From Ascoidea rubescens DSM 1968 (lineage: Eukaryota > Ascomycota > Saccharomycetes > Ascoideales > Ascoideaceae), in contig NW_017962913.1 in the NCBI RefSeq assembly GCF_001661345.1, forward strand, positions 2,051,428-2,115,427: a DNA stretch of 64,000 nucleotides, given 5' to 3'. The notes under the pieces were generated by a model. That model was not told the DNA's origin, did no database searches, and saw only the letters and a program-made list of their open reading frames with translations. Made by a program: the position numbers and the translations under genes. Position 1 is the stretch's first letter. Every line of letters starts with the position of its first letter. Of this stretch, positions 62,510-64,000 are shown piece by piece.

Positions 62510-64000
62510 CTATTTATAATAAAATAATGGACAAGTTATAATATTCTTCATTTGATATGTTTTCATTGAATATCGGTTTTGCTTTTATTTCTATACATTC
62601 CTTTTAATTTTTTTTTTGGTTAATGTTTTTATTTTTATTTTTATTGATTTAATTTGATTCTGATTTTGATCCAAATTATTGTATATTTGAAAAATAATGA
62701 TTTGCCAATTGAAATTGGCGCATAGATTGTAATTTAAATTTGAGTTAAAGACATCGCTAACAAAATAATTCAAGATCAAAAAAATTGACTTGATCTAAAA
62801 TAAACCAATACTAAAATATTATAAGAGGTAAAATTCATACAACCAAAAACATTTCAAATTAAAAGTAATTGGAACCTTAAATAATTGTTTGAAACCCAAA
62901 TTTAACATATTATTGAATCATAATCTCAGTCTGAACTGATCTTTTTGATAACATGAAATTTCATCCAACTATACTTCCAGCATTATCTGGCACTGCTGTA
63001 AGGTTGATCAGGTGACCCATAGTAAATCCGGTCTGATTTAGGATATGTAAGTTGATGATACTGGAACTTAAGTAAGTAGATCAACGAAAACATAATGAGT
63101 TTGCAACAGTTAGAGGTCTTATTGTTTCGTTCCAGACTGCTATTTAACCAGTGAAGAAAAAATTCAAATAATTCTTTTATTGATTTATACATCCAGAGTA
63201 TTGATTTATACATCCAGTGTCATTTAACAACTACTGTCTGAAAAGAGGTAAAAATAATCAATCAAGTATAGTGATAATATCTGTAAGCTGTAAAATTGTG
63301 TGTAAATTTGGCGTCTTGATTTTTGTAAACCGATGTTTGAACATCTGTGTTCCTAGATAAAACCTAATCCAATTTCTGAAAAGTTATAAACTAATATGAT
63401 TTTATTTGTCCTTTAGTTAGTTCAATTTTTGATAATTTCTTCAGTTTTTTTTAGGTGGAAAAGCAAAAGTGCTAAAAAGGAGGTTGTAATTTGCATTTCC
63501 GAATTATTAAAACTTAGGTGTGAACGAAAAAATTTATTTCAAGTTTACACTATTGATCAGTTTCCCTAATTCTGTATATTATTCGTTTCTGATAATTCAA
63601 TAAAAAATCACGTAATACTATTCAATCATATTATTGGCTGTTAAAGGTTTTAGCCGCTAAGAACAAAGCTGATCTTTTTGATAATTACTGAAGAGAAATA
63701 AATTTTAATCAAAATGATCTCTAAACCAGATTTAAAGTTCTCGGGTTACATTTTGTGAGGAATTAACTAGTTGAACACAGCGAAATAAGATTAATAAAGA
63801 GATAAAAGGAAAGTTTTAAACCACAAAATTGCCTTCTATACTTTAGAGAACATATAAAAATTTTTAGAGCGACATGCTGAAAGGCAGATTGAATATTTGT
63901 AATATGAATTGTGATCCAATAATTTACTGAGAAGAAGGCAACTTCTGCTTTTTAATTACATATCATTCAAGATAGGAGAATAATACATCTAGGAGATTAA
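62510..64000. other. AT-rich intergenic DNA upstream of the transporter gene
   Basis: It is strongly AT-rich with long T runs near 62580-62660 and no open stretch above 76 codons. It holds the promoter region of the minus-strand transporter gene, but no factor site stands out. A direct repeat of about 16 bases (CTGATCTTTTTGATAA) occurs near 62936 and 63669. No retrotransposon similarity was seen. Confidence 0.6.
63181..63222. repeat. 21-base tandem duplication
   Basis: TGATTTATACATCCAGAGTA and TGATTTATACATCCAGTGTC stand side by side with a period of 21. They differ only near the end of the unit, so this looks like a recent two-copy duplication. Confidence 0.85.

Noticed and set aside
1-64000. 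CRISPR array, rRNA or bacterial-type operons
   Set aside because: No regularly spaced repeats and no rRNA-like stretches. Gene structure and protein families are those of a budding yeast.

Overview
The window looks like budding-yeast (Saccharomycotina) chromosomal DNA. The only two intact genes, both on the minus strand at the right end, are intronless and AT-rich: an IRS4/TAX4-type EH-domain protein (56943-60149) and a major-facilitator transporter of the allantoate/pantothenate (SEO1/FEN2/Liz1-like) family (60803-62509). The species cannot be fixed from the sequence.

Almost everything left of about 56.5 kb is a graveyard of one family of Ty1/copia (Pseudoviridae) LTR retrotransposons. At least ten copies can be recognised by eye, in both orientations, each about 5 kb long when complete. 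Each carries LTRs of roughly 165-200 bp (ends TGTTGTGAG...ACAACA, with an internal TATA box), then Gag, integrase, an acidic linker, reverse transcriptase, RNase H, an AT-rich tail and a GC-richer block before the 3' LTR. All are heavily mutated and dead; the longest open stretch is 206 codons. Order along the window: K(+) 5.3-10.4, A(+) 10.2-15.26, B(-) 15.87-19.57, C(-) 19.57-22.21 (truncated), D(+) 22.69-27.74, an AT-rich island 28.0-31.4, F(+) 31.36-36.34, G(+) 36.17-40.59, H(-) 40.59-45.40, I(+) 45.84-50.89, J(-) 50.89 to about 55.97, then a cluster of LTR pieces at 55.7-56.47. K and A share one LTR, as do F and G.

Downstream of the 5' LTRs of H, C and I lies a short sequence complementary to the anticodon arm of initiator tRNA-Met, the half-tRNA priming used by Ty5 and copia. 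With the dense, alternating, non-coding stacking, this fits a Ty5-like family that accumulates in silent chromatin (centromere or subtelomere). That chromosomal role is inference only.

The first 5.3 kb is the most eroded and holds nothing I can name with confidence. The last 1.5 kb is AT-rich intergenic DNA. No tRNA, rRNA or CRISPR was found. The two host genes are unrelated in function and simply border the repeat block.
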